NCBI RefSeq assembly: GCF_002409645.1
Contig: NZ_DHNR01000001.1
Location: forward strand, 1 to 64,000
DNA: 64,000 nucleotides
Direction of reading: 5' to 3'
DNA from: Acetobacter sp. UBA5411
GTDB taxonomy: Bacteria > Pseudomonadota > Alphaproteobacteria > Acetobacterales > Acetobacteraceae
Below are positions 1 through 8,284 of the stretch, in pieces; position 1 is the first letter of the stretch, and every line of letters starts with the position of its first letter. A program made the position numbers and the translations under genes. Below the pieces are notes generated by a model, which saw nothing but the letters and a program-made list of their open reading frames with translations, did no database searches and was not told the origin of the DNA.

Positions 1-66
1 TCCGCCAACGAAGACTGGAAAAAACTCTTCAACGTGTCCGTGCTCATGATTTTTGCCGTGCCCTGA
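1..66 (+). CDS. 3' end of an unidentified protein (partial)
   Basis: The first 66 bases read in frame 1 as 21 codons ending in TGA, with the C-terminal residues NVSVLMIFAVP. The hydrophobic tail suggests a membrane protein, but too little is present to name a family. A strong hairpin begins ten bases after the stop, as expected for the end of a real gene facing the minus-strand amidohydrolase gene. The call rests on that context only. Confidence 0.45.
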   Translation, partial: SANEDWKKLFNVSVLMIFAVP

Positions 67-75
67 ACTGATGTT

Positions 76-114
76 CGGCAGTGAAAGAATGGAAGGCCAT
101 TCTTCGGGCTGCCG
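76..114. terminator. Bidirectional-looking hairpin between convergent genes
   Basis: CGGCAG pairs with CTGCCG and AAGAATGG pairs with CCATTCTT, with a small internal loop and an AAGG tip. It lies between the convergent partial gene at the left edge and the amidohydrolase gene. There is no clear T tract, so termination on either strand is inferred from position and stem strength. Confidence 0.55.
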
Positions 115-197
115 CTATTACATGAAAATATAGGAACAAGGAGCCGTTTGAGACTTTCATATTTGCGACGTCTCCTTGCCCGGAAACGCTGAAATTT

Positions 198-1082
198 TTA
201 CGCATCCGAAAAAGTATTTTTCCCGGCGGACGGAACGACGGTCGGCCAGTCCCGACAGTTACGAACAGCACCATTTTCCCGCACTTCGTCCAGTGCGTCG
301 GGAGAAAGTGTGGCAAAGATCCAGCCATCTTGGTCAAGTTTTCCTTCGGCGATCACGCCGTCATCGGGAAAGCCCCGGTCAACCGGGCCATATATCCCGG
401 CACAGCCATGATTTTCGTCCAGTGTGGCCAGCCATGGCGCATCACCGACAGTGGGTGAAACCGCCACGAAACATTGATTTTCCAGCGCTCGCGCCTGCGC
501 GGAAATCTTCACACGGTTAAAGCCATGCATGGAATCTGTGCAGGTCGGCACAAGGATCAGCCACGCTCCCGCCTCGACCTGCGCCCGCGCCAGCATCGGA
601 AATTCCGAGTCATAACAGACAGAGGTTCCAATCAGTCCCCACGGTGTTTCGAATACGCCGGGTGGATTGCCTGCTTTCACACCCCATGATTCGGTTTCGA
701 ACCGCGTCATGACGTGCTTGTCCTGAAACGCCACGGATCCATTTGGTGCGATCAACGGCGCACGGTTTCGCACGCCTGCTGCTTCCGGACGGGGCAGTGT
801 GCCCGGCATCAGCCAGACCGAATGCTTTTTCGCGGCCGCACGCATGATGGCAAGAATGGCGTCACTATGTGCGCACATTGCATCCAGTTCGGCGGAGGGA
901 TCTGGTTCTTTCGTGACGGCTGCCGCTGCTTCCATGCAGGAATATTCCGGCATCAGCAAAAGGTCAGCCTGTTTGGCGCCTTCGGCCACCAATCTGTCGA
1001 GATGGTTTGCATAGTCTTCCAGAGAGTCGATTTTCGCGACTTCCCAAGCCAGAACACCTAGTCGGAGGGGTTTGTTCATCAA
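198..1082 (-). CDS. Carbon-nitrogen hydrolase (nitrilase superfamily)
   Basis: This is a 294-residue protein of the nitrilase/amidase superfamily, which hydrolyses non-peptide C-N bonds in amides or nitriles. The Glu-Lys-Cys catalytic triad is visible: Glu in LLMPEYS, Lys in FQDKHVM and Cys in TSVCYDSEFP. The length is normal for a single-domain member. Its start overlaps the stop of the upstream GNAT gene by 4 bases (ATGA), so the two are translationally coupled. They sit at the end of a minus-strand run that begins with the betaine genes. The substrate cannot be read from the sequence; the GNAT pairing suggests processing of an acylated or amidated small metabolite. Confidence 0.85.
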   Translation of the reverse strand: MMNKPLRLGVLAWEVAKIDSLEDYANHLDRLVAEGAKQADLLLMPEYSCMEAAAAVTKEPDPSAELDAMCAHSDAILAIMRAAAKKHSVWLMPGTLPRPEAAGVRNRAPLIAPNGSVAFQDKHVMTRFETESWGVKAGNPPGVFETPWGLIGTSVCYDSEFPMLARAQVEAGAWLILVPTCTDSMHGFNRVKISAQARALENQCFVAVSPTVGDAPWLATLDENHGCAGIYGPVDRGFPDDGVIAEGKLDQDGWIFATLSPDALDEVRENGAVRNCRDWPTVVPSAGKNTFSDA

Positions 1083-1720
1083 TCCTCGTCCTGATCTTTT
1101 TGCAGGAGCGCCTCGGGGATCGGGTCGCCTCTGAGTGGTTTGATATGAAAATCGAGAAGGTGGTCCCGCTGGCCGGGGACGCCGGGTTCCTTCCAGCCCA
1201 GATGGCAGAACACGCCGGGCAGGGGCGTAAAGCCACGTTTCATCCAGAAATCTGCAAGAGACTGAGCATTTTCCGGTCGACGTGGATCGGTTTTCCAGCG
1301 ACGGACGGCACAGAATACAGTGAACGGCGCATCGCTTGCGGAGCGCGCGTGACGCTCGCGTTCCTCAAAAAAACGCACGCCGATACCCTGCCCACGATAG
1401 GATTCCAGCAGGACAGATTCCCCGAAATAGAAGAAATCCTTTGTGGATAGGCCACGTTCTTCAAAAGGTGCGCGGATGCACGCCATCTCATCTTTCAAGG
1501 GGAGACAGGTCGAAGCGCCGACAACCCTGTCACCATCTTTTGCGACGACGACTGCGGTGCCGGGACTCTGCATGTAGGCGTGCAGATATTTCTCTTCGTA
1601 GGCAAGGTTTCCATCGTAGAGATAAGGCCATTCCCGGAAGATCGTGATCCGCAACCGTGCGAGATCAGGGACAACCGAAAGAAGGCGTTCTCCGGTAAGG
1701 GTTTCAATCGTCACTGACAT
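1079..1720 (-). CDS. GNAT family N-acetyltransferase
   Basis: The 213-residue protein has the GNAT acetyl-CoA signature around YRGQGIGVRFFEER (the R/Q-x-x-G-x-G/A motif A), preceded by a beta-strand segment GESVLLES. It would transfer an acetyl group to an amine; the substrate is unknown. It lies 33 bases after choline dehydrogenase and overlaps the nitrilase-family gene by 4 bases, so all four genes from the BetI-BetB fusion onward could be one transcript. The ATG has a GGGA about 11 bases upstream. Function beyond the fold is not assignable. Confidence 0.8.
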   Translation of the reverse strand: MSVTIETLTGERLLSVVPDLARLRITIFREWPYLYDGNLAYEEKYLHAYMQSPGTAVVVAKDGDRVVGASTCLPLKDEMACIRAPFEERGLSTKDFFYFGESVLLESYRGQGIGVRFFEERERHARSASDAPFTVFCAVRRWKTDPRRPENAQSLADFWMKRGFTPLPGVFCHLGWKEPGVPGQRDHLLDFHIKPLRGDPIPEALLQKDQDED

Positions 1721-1753
1721 GACATTGGATTTCCCATTTTCATGCCCGACAGG

Positions 1754-3412
1754 TCAGCGCTGCCGGGTCTCCCAGTGTGGTGCGACGTAATACGGCGCAT
1801 GCGACGGCGGCAGCATAGGCCGGTTACGGATGTGATCGGCAGCCTTTTCCGCGATCATTGTCGTCGGCGCGTTCAGATTGCCATTGGTGACACGCGGCAT
1901 GATGGAGGAATCCACCACGCGCAGTCCTTCCACGCCAATCACGCGCGTTTCCGGATCGACAACCGCCATGGGGTCGTCGAGTGAGCCCATCTTGCAGGTG
2001 CAGGAGGGGTGAAGTGCGCTTTCCACTTTCTGACGGATGAACTCGTCAATCTGCTCGTCGGATGTGCAATCCTCACCGGGTTGCAGTTCGTGACCGTGGA
2101 AAGGCTGAAACGCTTCCTGATTGAACAGTTCGCGGGTCAGGCGAACACAGGCGCGCATCTCTTCCAGATCATCAGGATGGCTCAGGTAGTTGAAGAGAAT
2201 CTTCGGCTTATCCTCGGGATTTGCCGATTTCAGGCGCACATGACCGCGACTCTTTGAACGCATCGGGCCGACATGCGCCTGATAGCCGTGACCGGACGCC
2301 AGTCCCTTGCCGTCATAGGTGACAGCCAATGGCAGGAAATGGAACTGGATGTCGGGGTAGGGGACGCCAGCCTTGCTGCGGATGAAACCACAGCTTTCGA
2401 AATGGTTTGTTGCGCCCAGACCATCTTTCCGAAGAATCCAGCGCAGGCCGATCTTCAGTTTCGCCAGCGGGCTCATGGCCGAATAGAGAGTGATCGGTTT
2501 CTTGCAGGCGATCTGGAAATAGAACTCCAGATGATCCTGCAAGTTCTCACCAACGCCCGGACGATCCGCAATCACCGGAATTCCGAGAGCCTTCAGTTGT
2601 TCAGCAGGTCCGATTCCGGAAAGAAGCAGAATCTGTGGCGAATTGATCGAACCGCCGGAGAGGATCACTTCTTTCCGTGCCCGTGCGATGCACTCCTTGC
2701 CTGCGCGGGTATAGGCAATGCCGACAGCCCGCTTGCCTTCAAACAGGATCTTTGTGGCGCGGGCCTGCTGGTGCACCTCAAGATTTTTTCGATGCATGAC
2801 TGGACGCAGATAGGCATTCGCCGTGTTCCAGCGCCGACCGTCCTTGACGGTCATGCTCATCTTGTCGAAGCCTTCCTGCTGATAACCGTTATAATCATGC
2901 GTGACGGGATAGCCGGCCTGATAACCGGCTTTCAGCCATGCTGAATGGAGAGGATTATCCACCGTGCCATACTGGGTGTGCAACGGACCTGTCCGACCAC
3001 GATAGGTGTCATCACCTTCCGTGCAGGACTCGGCTTTTTTGAAATAGGGTAGAACATCGGCATAGGACCAGCCGGTCGCGCCTTCCTTCACCCAGTCCTC
3101 AAAGTCGAGCGCATTGCCGCGCACATATACCATACCGTTGATGGAGGAGGAGCCGCCAAGCCCCTTGCCGCGCGGAGTGAACATGCGCCGGCCACCAAGG
3201 TAAGGCTCCGGCTCACTTTCGTAGAACCAGTTGAAGCGTTTGGAGTGCATAGGCATCGCCAGCGCAGTCGGCATCTGCACGATGATCGACTTGTCGCTGC
3301 CGCCGAACTCCAGAAGCAGCACAGTGTCCTTGCCGTCTTCCGTCAGGCGGTTGGCCAGCACACATCCGGCAGACCCGGCCCCGACGACGATATAATCAAA
3401 TTCCTGTTCCAT
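1754..3412 (-). CDS. betA: Choline dehydrogenase (GMC flavoprotein)
   Basis: This 552-residue GMC oxidoreductase oxidises choline to betaine aldehyde (and possibly on to glycine betaine) at the membrane. The N-terminal FAD-binding motif is VVGAGSAGCVLANRL. The GMC signatures GKGLGGSSSINGMVYVRG and GGSINSPQILLLSGIG follow. The C-terminal active-site region is present, with His in SALHPSCTCKMG and Asn in TNGNLNAPT. The length matches BetA. The gene starts 11 bases after the fused BetI-BetB gene, behind a strong GAGGAGG ribosome site, so it is the second gene of the operon. Context makes choline the likely substrate. Confidence 0.93.
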   Translation of the reverse strand: MEQEFDYIVVGAGSAGCVLANRLTEDGKDTVLLLEFGGSDKSIIVQMPTALAMPMHSKRFNWFYESEPEPYLGGRRMFTPRGKGLGGSSSINGMVYVRGNALDFEDWVKEGATGWSYADVLPYFKKAESCTEGDDTYRGRTGPLHTQYGTVDNPLHSAWLKAGYQAGYPVTHDYNGYQQEGFDKMSMTVKDGRRWNTANAYLRPVMHRKNLEVHQQARATKILFEGKRAVGIAYTRAGKECIARARKEVILSGGSINSPQILLLSGIGPAEQLKALGIPVIADRPGVGENLQDHLEFYFQIACKKPITLYSAMSPLAKLKIGLRWILRKDGLGATNHFESCGFIRSKAGVPYPDIQFHFLPLAVTYDGKGLASGHGYQAHVGPMRSKSRGHVRLKSANPEDKPKILFNYLSHPDDLEEMRACVRLTRELFNQEAFQPFHGHELQPGEDCTSDEQIDEFIRQKVESALHPSCTCKMGSLDDPMAVVDPETRVIGVEGLRVVDSSIMPRVTNGNLNAPTTMIAEKAADHIRNRPMLPPSHAPYYVAPHWETRQR

Positions 3413-3423
3413 GGCCTGCCTCC

Positions 3424-5520
3424 TCAGTAGGGGGATTCGACATTGCCGAGCGCTACGTAAACGCTCTTGATTTGTGTGTAATGATCCAGTGCAGCCTGAC
3501 TGTTTTCACGACCCAGACCGGACTGCTTGTAACCACCGAACGGCATTTCGATCGGCGTGATGTTGTACTGGTTGATCCAGCAGGTGCCTGCTTCCAGAGC
3601 GGCGACGACACGGTGTCCACGCGCGAGATCGTTTGTGAACACGCCAGCCGCCAGACCGAACTCTGTCGCATTGGCGCGGGTAACGACTTCATCCTCGTCG
3701 TGGAAATCGAGAACGGTCATGACCGGACCGAAGATTTCCTCACGGGCGATCTTCATGTCATCATTGCAGCCGGTAAAGATGGTCGGCTGCATGAAGGCAC
3801 CCTTGCCAAATGCACCTTCTGTAAGGCGATGACCGCCGGTCAGAAGCTGCGCTCCTTCGGCCACGCCGCTCTCTACATAGGCCATGACCTTTTCCAGATG
3901 CGGCATGCTGATGAGTGCACCAACATCCGTATCTGCCGCCAGCGGATCACCGATTTTCATCGCTTCGACGCGCCGCTTCAGTTCGGCAAGAAACCGGTCA
4001 CGGATTCCGGACTGCACGAAAACACGCGTTCCGTTCGAGCAGATTTCACCACCCGAGTAGAAGTTGCCGAGCAGCGCGGCGGAGACAGCATTGTCCAAGT
4101 CTGCATCGTCAAAGATGATAAGCGGAGATTTTCCACCCAATTCCAGTGTGACATATTTCAGCGTATTTGATGCTTCACGCATCACTGCCTTTCCTGTCGG
4201 AACGGAACCCGTGAGGCTGACCTTGTGAATATCGGGATCGGCACACAGGCGTCGTCCCACATCACCCGCGCCGTGCAGCACGTTGAATACCCCGTCGGGC
4301 AGGCCGGCCTCACGATAGATCTCGGCCAGCCGCACCGATGTCAGCGGTGTCATTTCGGAGCTTTTGAAGATCATCGCGTTGCCGCAGGCTAGCGCAGGAG
4401 CAGACTTCCAGCAGGCGATCTGGATCGGGTAATTCCACGCGCCGATGCCAGCCGTGACGCCCAATGGTTCGCGGCGCGTATAGGCGAAGGCCTGCTCGCC
4501 AAGATCCATTGCTTCGCCATTGATCGCGCAGGCGACGGAGCCGAAATATTCGAGAGCGTCCGCGCCGGAGAGAATGTCGACAGCCGCCGTCTCGGCAATC
4601 GGTTTGCCCGTGTCGAGCGTTTCGATGCGGGCGAGCATGTCGTTATCGCGACGAAGAAGATCAGCCGCTTTGCGCAGGACACGACCGCGCTCGGTGCCGG
4701 TCATCCGTGCCCAGATTTTCTGTCCGCGTTTGGCGCTTTCCACCGCAGCCGCGTGTTCCCGCTCGCCAGCGATTTCCACTTCTGCGAGCACTTCGCCGGT
4801 GGCGGGATTGCGCGTCTCGAACCGCACGCCCTTCGTCGGCATGGGACGACCGTTGATCCAGTTTGTGCAGACGTCTTCACGTCTAGCCTGAAGTGATGGT
4901 GCAGGGAGGTTCGCCTGATGCAGGGCGATCTGGCTGTCCAGAAAAGCCGTAACCTGCGCACGGGCGGCTTTGCTGTCCGCTTCCTCCCAGTCCGAAAGCG
5001 CTGCCCGAAGCCAGGTGCCATCAATAAGTGCTGCTATCGAGGTGGCGAGAGAATGCACATCCCGGCCAGGCAAAAGTGCTTTCAGATCGTAGGAAAGATT
5101 GGACAGAATCCGCTTCTGGTAGATTCGCTGGATACGTTTGAGCGTTGGCACATAAGGGACCTGTCCCCAGAAAGACAGCCATGTCGCGCCTTCCTCCCGC
5201 TGAAACTGGTCACGGGCAAGCAGGGAATCAATGGCGGCCTGCAGGCGCTCGCGCGGTGTGTGGGCTGTCAGAAAGCGCTTCAGGATCTCATGACGCAGCG
5301 ACTCGGATTGATACCAGAAAGCCGTGCCGAGCAGGGTGTCCTTGTCGCCAAAATAATGAACCAGCAAACTGGGGGAAACGTCAGCACGTTCGGCGATCCG
5401 GGCGAGGGTCGTTCCGACATACCCGTTGTCGGCAAGAACGGAGAGTGTCGCGGCAACAAAATTGCGACGACGCTCATCATCCAGTCGTGTCATGGCGGAA
5501 GAAGCGGAGGGCTGCATCAT
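3424..5520 (-). CDS. BetI-type TetR repressor fused to betaine aldehyde dehydrogenase
   Basis: One uninterrupted 698-codon frame holds two normally separate proteins. Residues 1 to about 203 are a BetI-like TetR regulator: helix-turn-helix around residues 36-58 (TTLARIAERADVS, then LLVHYFGDKDTL), followed by a BetI-type ligand domain. After a short linker (about 204-217), residues 218-698 are a complete aldehyde dehydrogenase of the BetB type, with Glu460 in LELGGKSP and catalytic Cys494 in GGEICSNG. BetB oxidises betaine aldehyde to glycine betaine with NAD(P). Separate BetI is about 195 residues and BetB about 490, so nothing is missing. Codon use looks continuous across the join. The ATG lies 15 bases from a palindrome that may be its own operator. 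Confidence 0.9.
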   Translation of the reverse strand: MMQPSASSAMTRLDDERRRNFVAATLSVLADNGYVGTTLARIAERADVSPSLLVHYFGDKDTLLGTAFWYQSESLRHEILKRFLTAHTPRERLQAAIDSLLARDQFQREEGATWLSFWGQVPYVPTLKRIQRIYQKRILSNLSYDLKALLPGRDVHSLATSIAALIDGTWLRAALSDWEEADSKAARAQVTAFLDSQIALHQANLPAPSLQARREDVCTNWINGRPMPTKGVRFETRNPATGEVLAEVEIAGEREHAAAVESAKRGQKIWARMTGTERGRVLRKAADLLRRDNDMLARIETLDTGKPIAETAAVDILSGADALEYFGSVACAINGEAMDLGEQAFAYTRREPLGVTAGIGAWNYPIQIACWKSAPALACGNAMIFKSSEMTPLTSVRLAEIYREAGLPDGVFNVLHGAGDVGRRLCADPDIHKVSLTGSVPTGKAVMREASNTLKYVTLELGGKSPLIIFDDADLDNAVSAALLGNFYSGGEICSNGTRVFVQSGIRDRFLAELKRRVEAMKIGDPLAADTDVGALISMPHLEKVMAYVESGVAEGAQLLTGGHRLTEGAFGKGAFMQPTIFTGCNDDMKIAREEIFGPVMTVLDFHDEDEVVTRANATEFGLAAGVFTNDLARGHRVVAALEAGTCWINQYNITPIEMPFGGYKQSGLGRENSQAALDHYTQIKSVYVALGNVESPY

Positions 5521-5535
5521 GAAATCCGAATGCCT

Positions 5536-5551
5536 TTGAATGATCGTTCAA
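5536..5551. promoter_or_regulatory. Putative BetI operator 1
   Basis: The 16-base sequence TTGAATGATCGTTCAA is a palindrome except for one symmetric pair (consensus TTGAAYGATCRTTCAA). It ends 15 bases before the start codon of the BetI-BetB fusion, a position suited to autorepression. A TTGA...TCAA dyad is the general shape of BetI/TetR sites as I recall them; binding is inferred. Confidence 0.5.
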
Positions 5552-5678
5552 TAACGTCTTTATGTCGAAACGAAAAAGCAATGTCCACAGAAAATGATTA
5601 ATATGAAAAGCTGATTCGTTTGCAGATTGTTGGTGTTTTCACTCAAGTTTCAGGTATTTTTACGACGGCGGGGCATTG

Positions 5679-5694
5679 TTGAGCGTTGGTTCAA
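5679..5694. promoter_or_regulatory. Putative BetI operator 2
   Basis: TTGAGCGTTGGTTCAA matches operator 1 at 12 of 16 positions and keeps the TTGA/TCAA arms, extended by one more pair to GTTGA/TCAAC. It lies in the middle of the divergent region, about 330 bases before choW, and could serve either direction. Confidence 0.4.
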
Positions 5695-6021
5695 CGATAC
5701 TGGTTGTTGAAGCAGTCGAAAAGGGTAGGAGACGGCGACTTTATCCAATGCGACGTCGGAATAAATCAATTCCTTTCTGTTTCTTGAACGCAATGATGGG
5801 GTATGAATAAACTGTAGTCAGCCTGAACGGTTTCAGATCAGGCGGCGTAGGATGTGTTTTCTGACGTGATACGCGAAAGAACTTTATATCCTTCGGCTTT
5901 CGGTTACGATGTCGAACTGAAAAAGGGTGGGTCCATATGACACGGCTCACGGGAATACCTGCTCACGGTTTTCTGCCTGCCTTGGCCAGACCTGAAATCT
6001 CCGGACTGTGAAGCGAGATCA

Positions 6022-6867
6022 ATGAACGGGCTCGAAGACTGGATCACATCGCATAAAATACCTGTCGGTGAAGTGGCGTCGAATGCCGTCGACTGGATCA
6101 GGGATCATTGTCAGGGTGGTTTCGACGTCATCAGTGAGGCGATAGGCTCCTGCGCTGATGGTTTCACCAATCTGTTGACGTCTGTCCCGCCCGTCCTGTT
6201 TGTGGCGGTTCTGACAATCGGCGTGTGGTTCTGGAAACGTGCCATCGGCACCTGCGTGCTGGTGGCGCTTGGCCTTCTGTTCATCATCAATCAGGGATAC
6301 TGGCAGGAAACGATGGCGACCCTGTCGCTCATCTTTTTTGCGACGGTCACATGCATGCTGGTTGGCGTGCCGATCGGGATTGCGTCCGCGCATCGTCCAT
6401 GGCTTGCCAAGGCGCTTCATCCGGTTCTGGATCTCATGCAGACCTTGCCGACCTTCGTTTATCTGATCCCGACCCTGATTCTGTTTGGTCTGGGCACCGT
6501 TCCCGGCACGATTTCCACCGTGGTGTTCGCCATTCCCGCGCCCATTCGCATGACCCAGCTTGGGATTTTGTCTGTTCCCAAAGCTTTGCTTGAGGCGGGC
6601 GATGCATTTGGAGCCACACCAAGACAACGCTTATGGAAAGTTGAGGTGCCAGCAGCACTTCCCATGATCCGCGAAGGACTGAGTCAGTGCATCATGCTCA
6701 GTCTTTCCATGGTGGTGATTGCCGCGCTGGTCGGTGCTGGTGGGCTGGGCGTGCCGGTCGTCCGGGCGCTGAATACGGTCCAGATCGACACCGGGTTTGA
6801 ATCAGGTCTGGCGATTGTTTTAGTCGCCATCATTCTGGACCGGCTCTGCCGCAAGAAAACGCACTGA
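6022..6867 (+). CDS. choW: Choline/betaine ABC transporter permease (ChoW/ProW-like)
   Basis: The 281-residue inner-membrane protein has about six hydrophobic helices and the permease (EAA) loop near EAGDAFGATPRQRLWKVEVPAALP, which contacts the ATPase. The periplasmic N-terminal part is typical of ProW/ChoW permeases. The order permease, ATPase, binding protein and its place opposite betaine synthesis genes point to choline import. It starts at ATG 6022 and is followed after 13 bases by the ATPase gene. Glycine betaine or proline betaine remain possible substrates. Confidence 0.85.
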   Translation: MNGLEDWITSHKIPVGEVASNAVDWIRDHCQGGFDVISEAIGSCADGFTNLLTSVPPVLFVAVLTIGVWFWKRAIGTCVLVALGLLFIINQGYWQETMATLSLIFFATVTCMLVGVPIGIASAHRPWLAKALHPVLDLMQTLPTFVYLIPTLILFGLGTVPGTISTVVFAIPAPIRMTQLGILSVPKALLEAGDAFGATPRQRLWKVEVPAALPMIREGLSQCIMLSLSMVVIAALVGAGGLGVPVVRALNTVQIDTGFESGLAIVLVAIILDRLCRKKTH

Positions 6868-6880
6868 GGAGACTATCTGT

Positions 6881-8110
6881 ATGGAAGCCGTGCGGACAGA
6901 ACCACAAGGTAAAACTGCTGCTCTCTCCTTCAAAAACGTGGATATTCTGTTTCACCGGAATAACTCGTCAAGTGCGATTGCCCAAGCCGTCAAGCGTCTG
7001 GATGAGGGTGGTACGCGCGAGCAGATCGCCTCTGAACTGGGTGTGACTGTCGGTGTGGCAAACGCCAATCTCGAAATCAGGCGTGGTGAGATCAGCGTGC
7101 TCATGGGGCTGTCCGGTTCCGGTAAATCGACATTGCTGCGGGCTGCCAATCGTCTCAACAAGGTGACACGGGGCAGTGTCGAGATTGGGAACGGCACGGC
7201 CTTTGTCGATATTGCCAGCTGTGATGATGAAACATTGCGCGATATGCGGCGCACCCGCGTTACGATGGTTTTCCAGCAGTTTGGTCTATTGCCGTGGAGA
7301 ACTGTGCGGGAAAACGTCTCGTTTGGTCTGGAGCTTCGTGGGTTTGCTCCCAATGCACGCCGTAAAATTGCCGAGGAAAAACTGGAGTTGGTCGGCCTTA
7401 CACGCTGGGCCAATTCCTATGTTTCGGAACTCTCGGGCGGTATGCAGCAGCGTGTAGGACTGGCGCGGGCTTTTGCTACAGATGCTGACATTCTCCTGAT
7501 GGATGAGCCTTTTTCAGCGCTTGATCCGTTGATTCGGCGCAAGCTTCAGGACGAGCTGCTGGATCTTCAGACACGCCTCAAGAAAACCATTGTATTTGTC
7601 AGTCATGATATTGATGAGGCTCTCAGGATTGGCAGCAATATTGCCATCATGCGGGAAGGGCGCATTATTCAGGCAGGGCCTCCACAGGAAATCATTTCCT
7701 CGCCCGTCGATGATTATGTCCGTGACTTTATAAGGCACATGAATCCGCTACCATTGCTGAATGCAGCAAGTGTCATGCGTCTTCTGGAGGTTTGTCCCCG
7801 GTGGGATGAGAATACCATTCAGCTCGACGCAACCGGTTATTATGGTTTCAATCCCGTGACCGCTACCGTGACCGATAGGTCGGGAGCAGAAGTTGCGCTG
7901 CAATTTCACGACACTGACGACATTTCAGAACTGCAAGTGATTTCAGGCTGTGTTTATTGTGTGCCGGTTGCGGCTTCACTCAACACAGTGGCCCTTCTGC
8001 GCCAGAAAAGCGGAATGCCGGTCCTTATTTCTGATGCCAATCAGATTATCGGATTGTGTGATGACGCTGACATGATCGGTGCGATCACGGGAGTTTCTCG
8101 TGCATCATAA
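6881..8110 (+). CDS. choV: Choline/betaine ABC transporter ATP-binding protein (ChoV/ProV-like)
   Basis: The 409-residue ATPase of the quaternary-amine importer shows Walker A GLSGSGKST, Q-loop MVFQQFGLLPWRTV, signature LSGGMQQR, Walker B ILLMDEPFSALDP and the switch His in VSHDIDEA. The long N-terminal extension (about 70 residues before the core beta strand) and the C-terminal regulatory region of about 130 residues are characteristic of ProV/ChoV; the C-terminal part is probably CBS-like and senses ionic strength. It has a good GAGGAG ribosome site. It works with the upstream permease and the downstream periplasmic protein. Confidence 0.9.
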   Translation: MEAVRTEPQGKTAALSFKNVDILFHRNNSSSAIAQAVKRLDEGGTREQIASELGVTVGVANANLEIRRGEISVLMGLSGSGKSTLLRAANRLNKVTRGSVEIGNGTAFVDIASCDDETLRDMRRTRVTMVFQQFGLLPWRTVRENVSFGLELRGFAPNARRKIAEEKLELVGLTRWANSYVSELSGGMQQRVGLARAFATDADILLMDEPFSALDPLIRRKLQDELLDLQTRLKKTIVFVSHDIDEALRIGSNIAIMREGRIIQAGPPQEIISSPVDDYVRDFIRHMNPLPLLNAASVMRLLEVCPRWDENTIQLDATGYYGFNPVTATVTDRSGAEVALQFHDTDDISELQVISGCVYCVPVAASLNTVALLRQKSGMPVLISDANQIIGLCDDADMIGAITGVSRAS

Positions 8111-8284
8111 GGTAATTGTTCGTTTTCCAGTCACGGAAAATACAACGTCTTGTATGTGAGGAAATAACTTCTGGCGCGGCAGAGGCGCCTGATCACGTAG
8201 GGTTTAATTGTTTCTGTTGCGGAATGTGTTTCGGTGCGCCCATACTTCGGCAACGGGCAGACAGGAAAAGGACGTGTCACTGGT

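Larger units (their letters stand above)
5521..6021. promoter_or_regulatory. Divergent control region between bet operon and choWVX
   Basis: This 500-base gap separates the bet operon (minus) from choWVX (plus). It is AT-richer than its surroundings and carries two related dyads at 5536-5551 and 5679-5694. No credible gene is seen in it; the small frames present have no family resemblance. Promoters for both directions should lie here, but I could not fix -35/-10 elements with confidence. Confidence 0.6.

Noticed and set aside
3424..5520. Splitting the BetI-BetB frame into two genes
   Set aside because: No stop, frameshift or ribosome site with a start was seen at the domain join, so one fused gene is the direct reading.
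5741..5950. A 69-codon frame in the bet/cho divergent region
   Set aside because: No ribosome site, no conserved features, and it overlaps the region expected to be regulatory.
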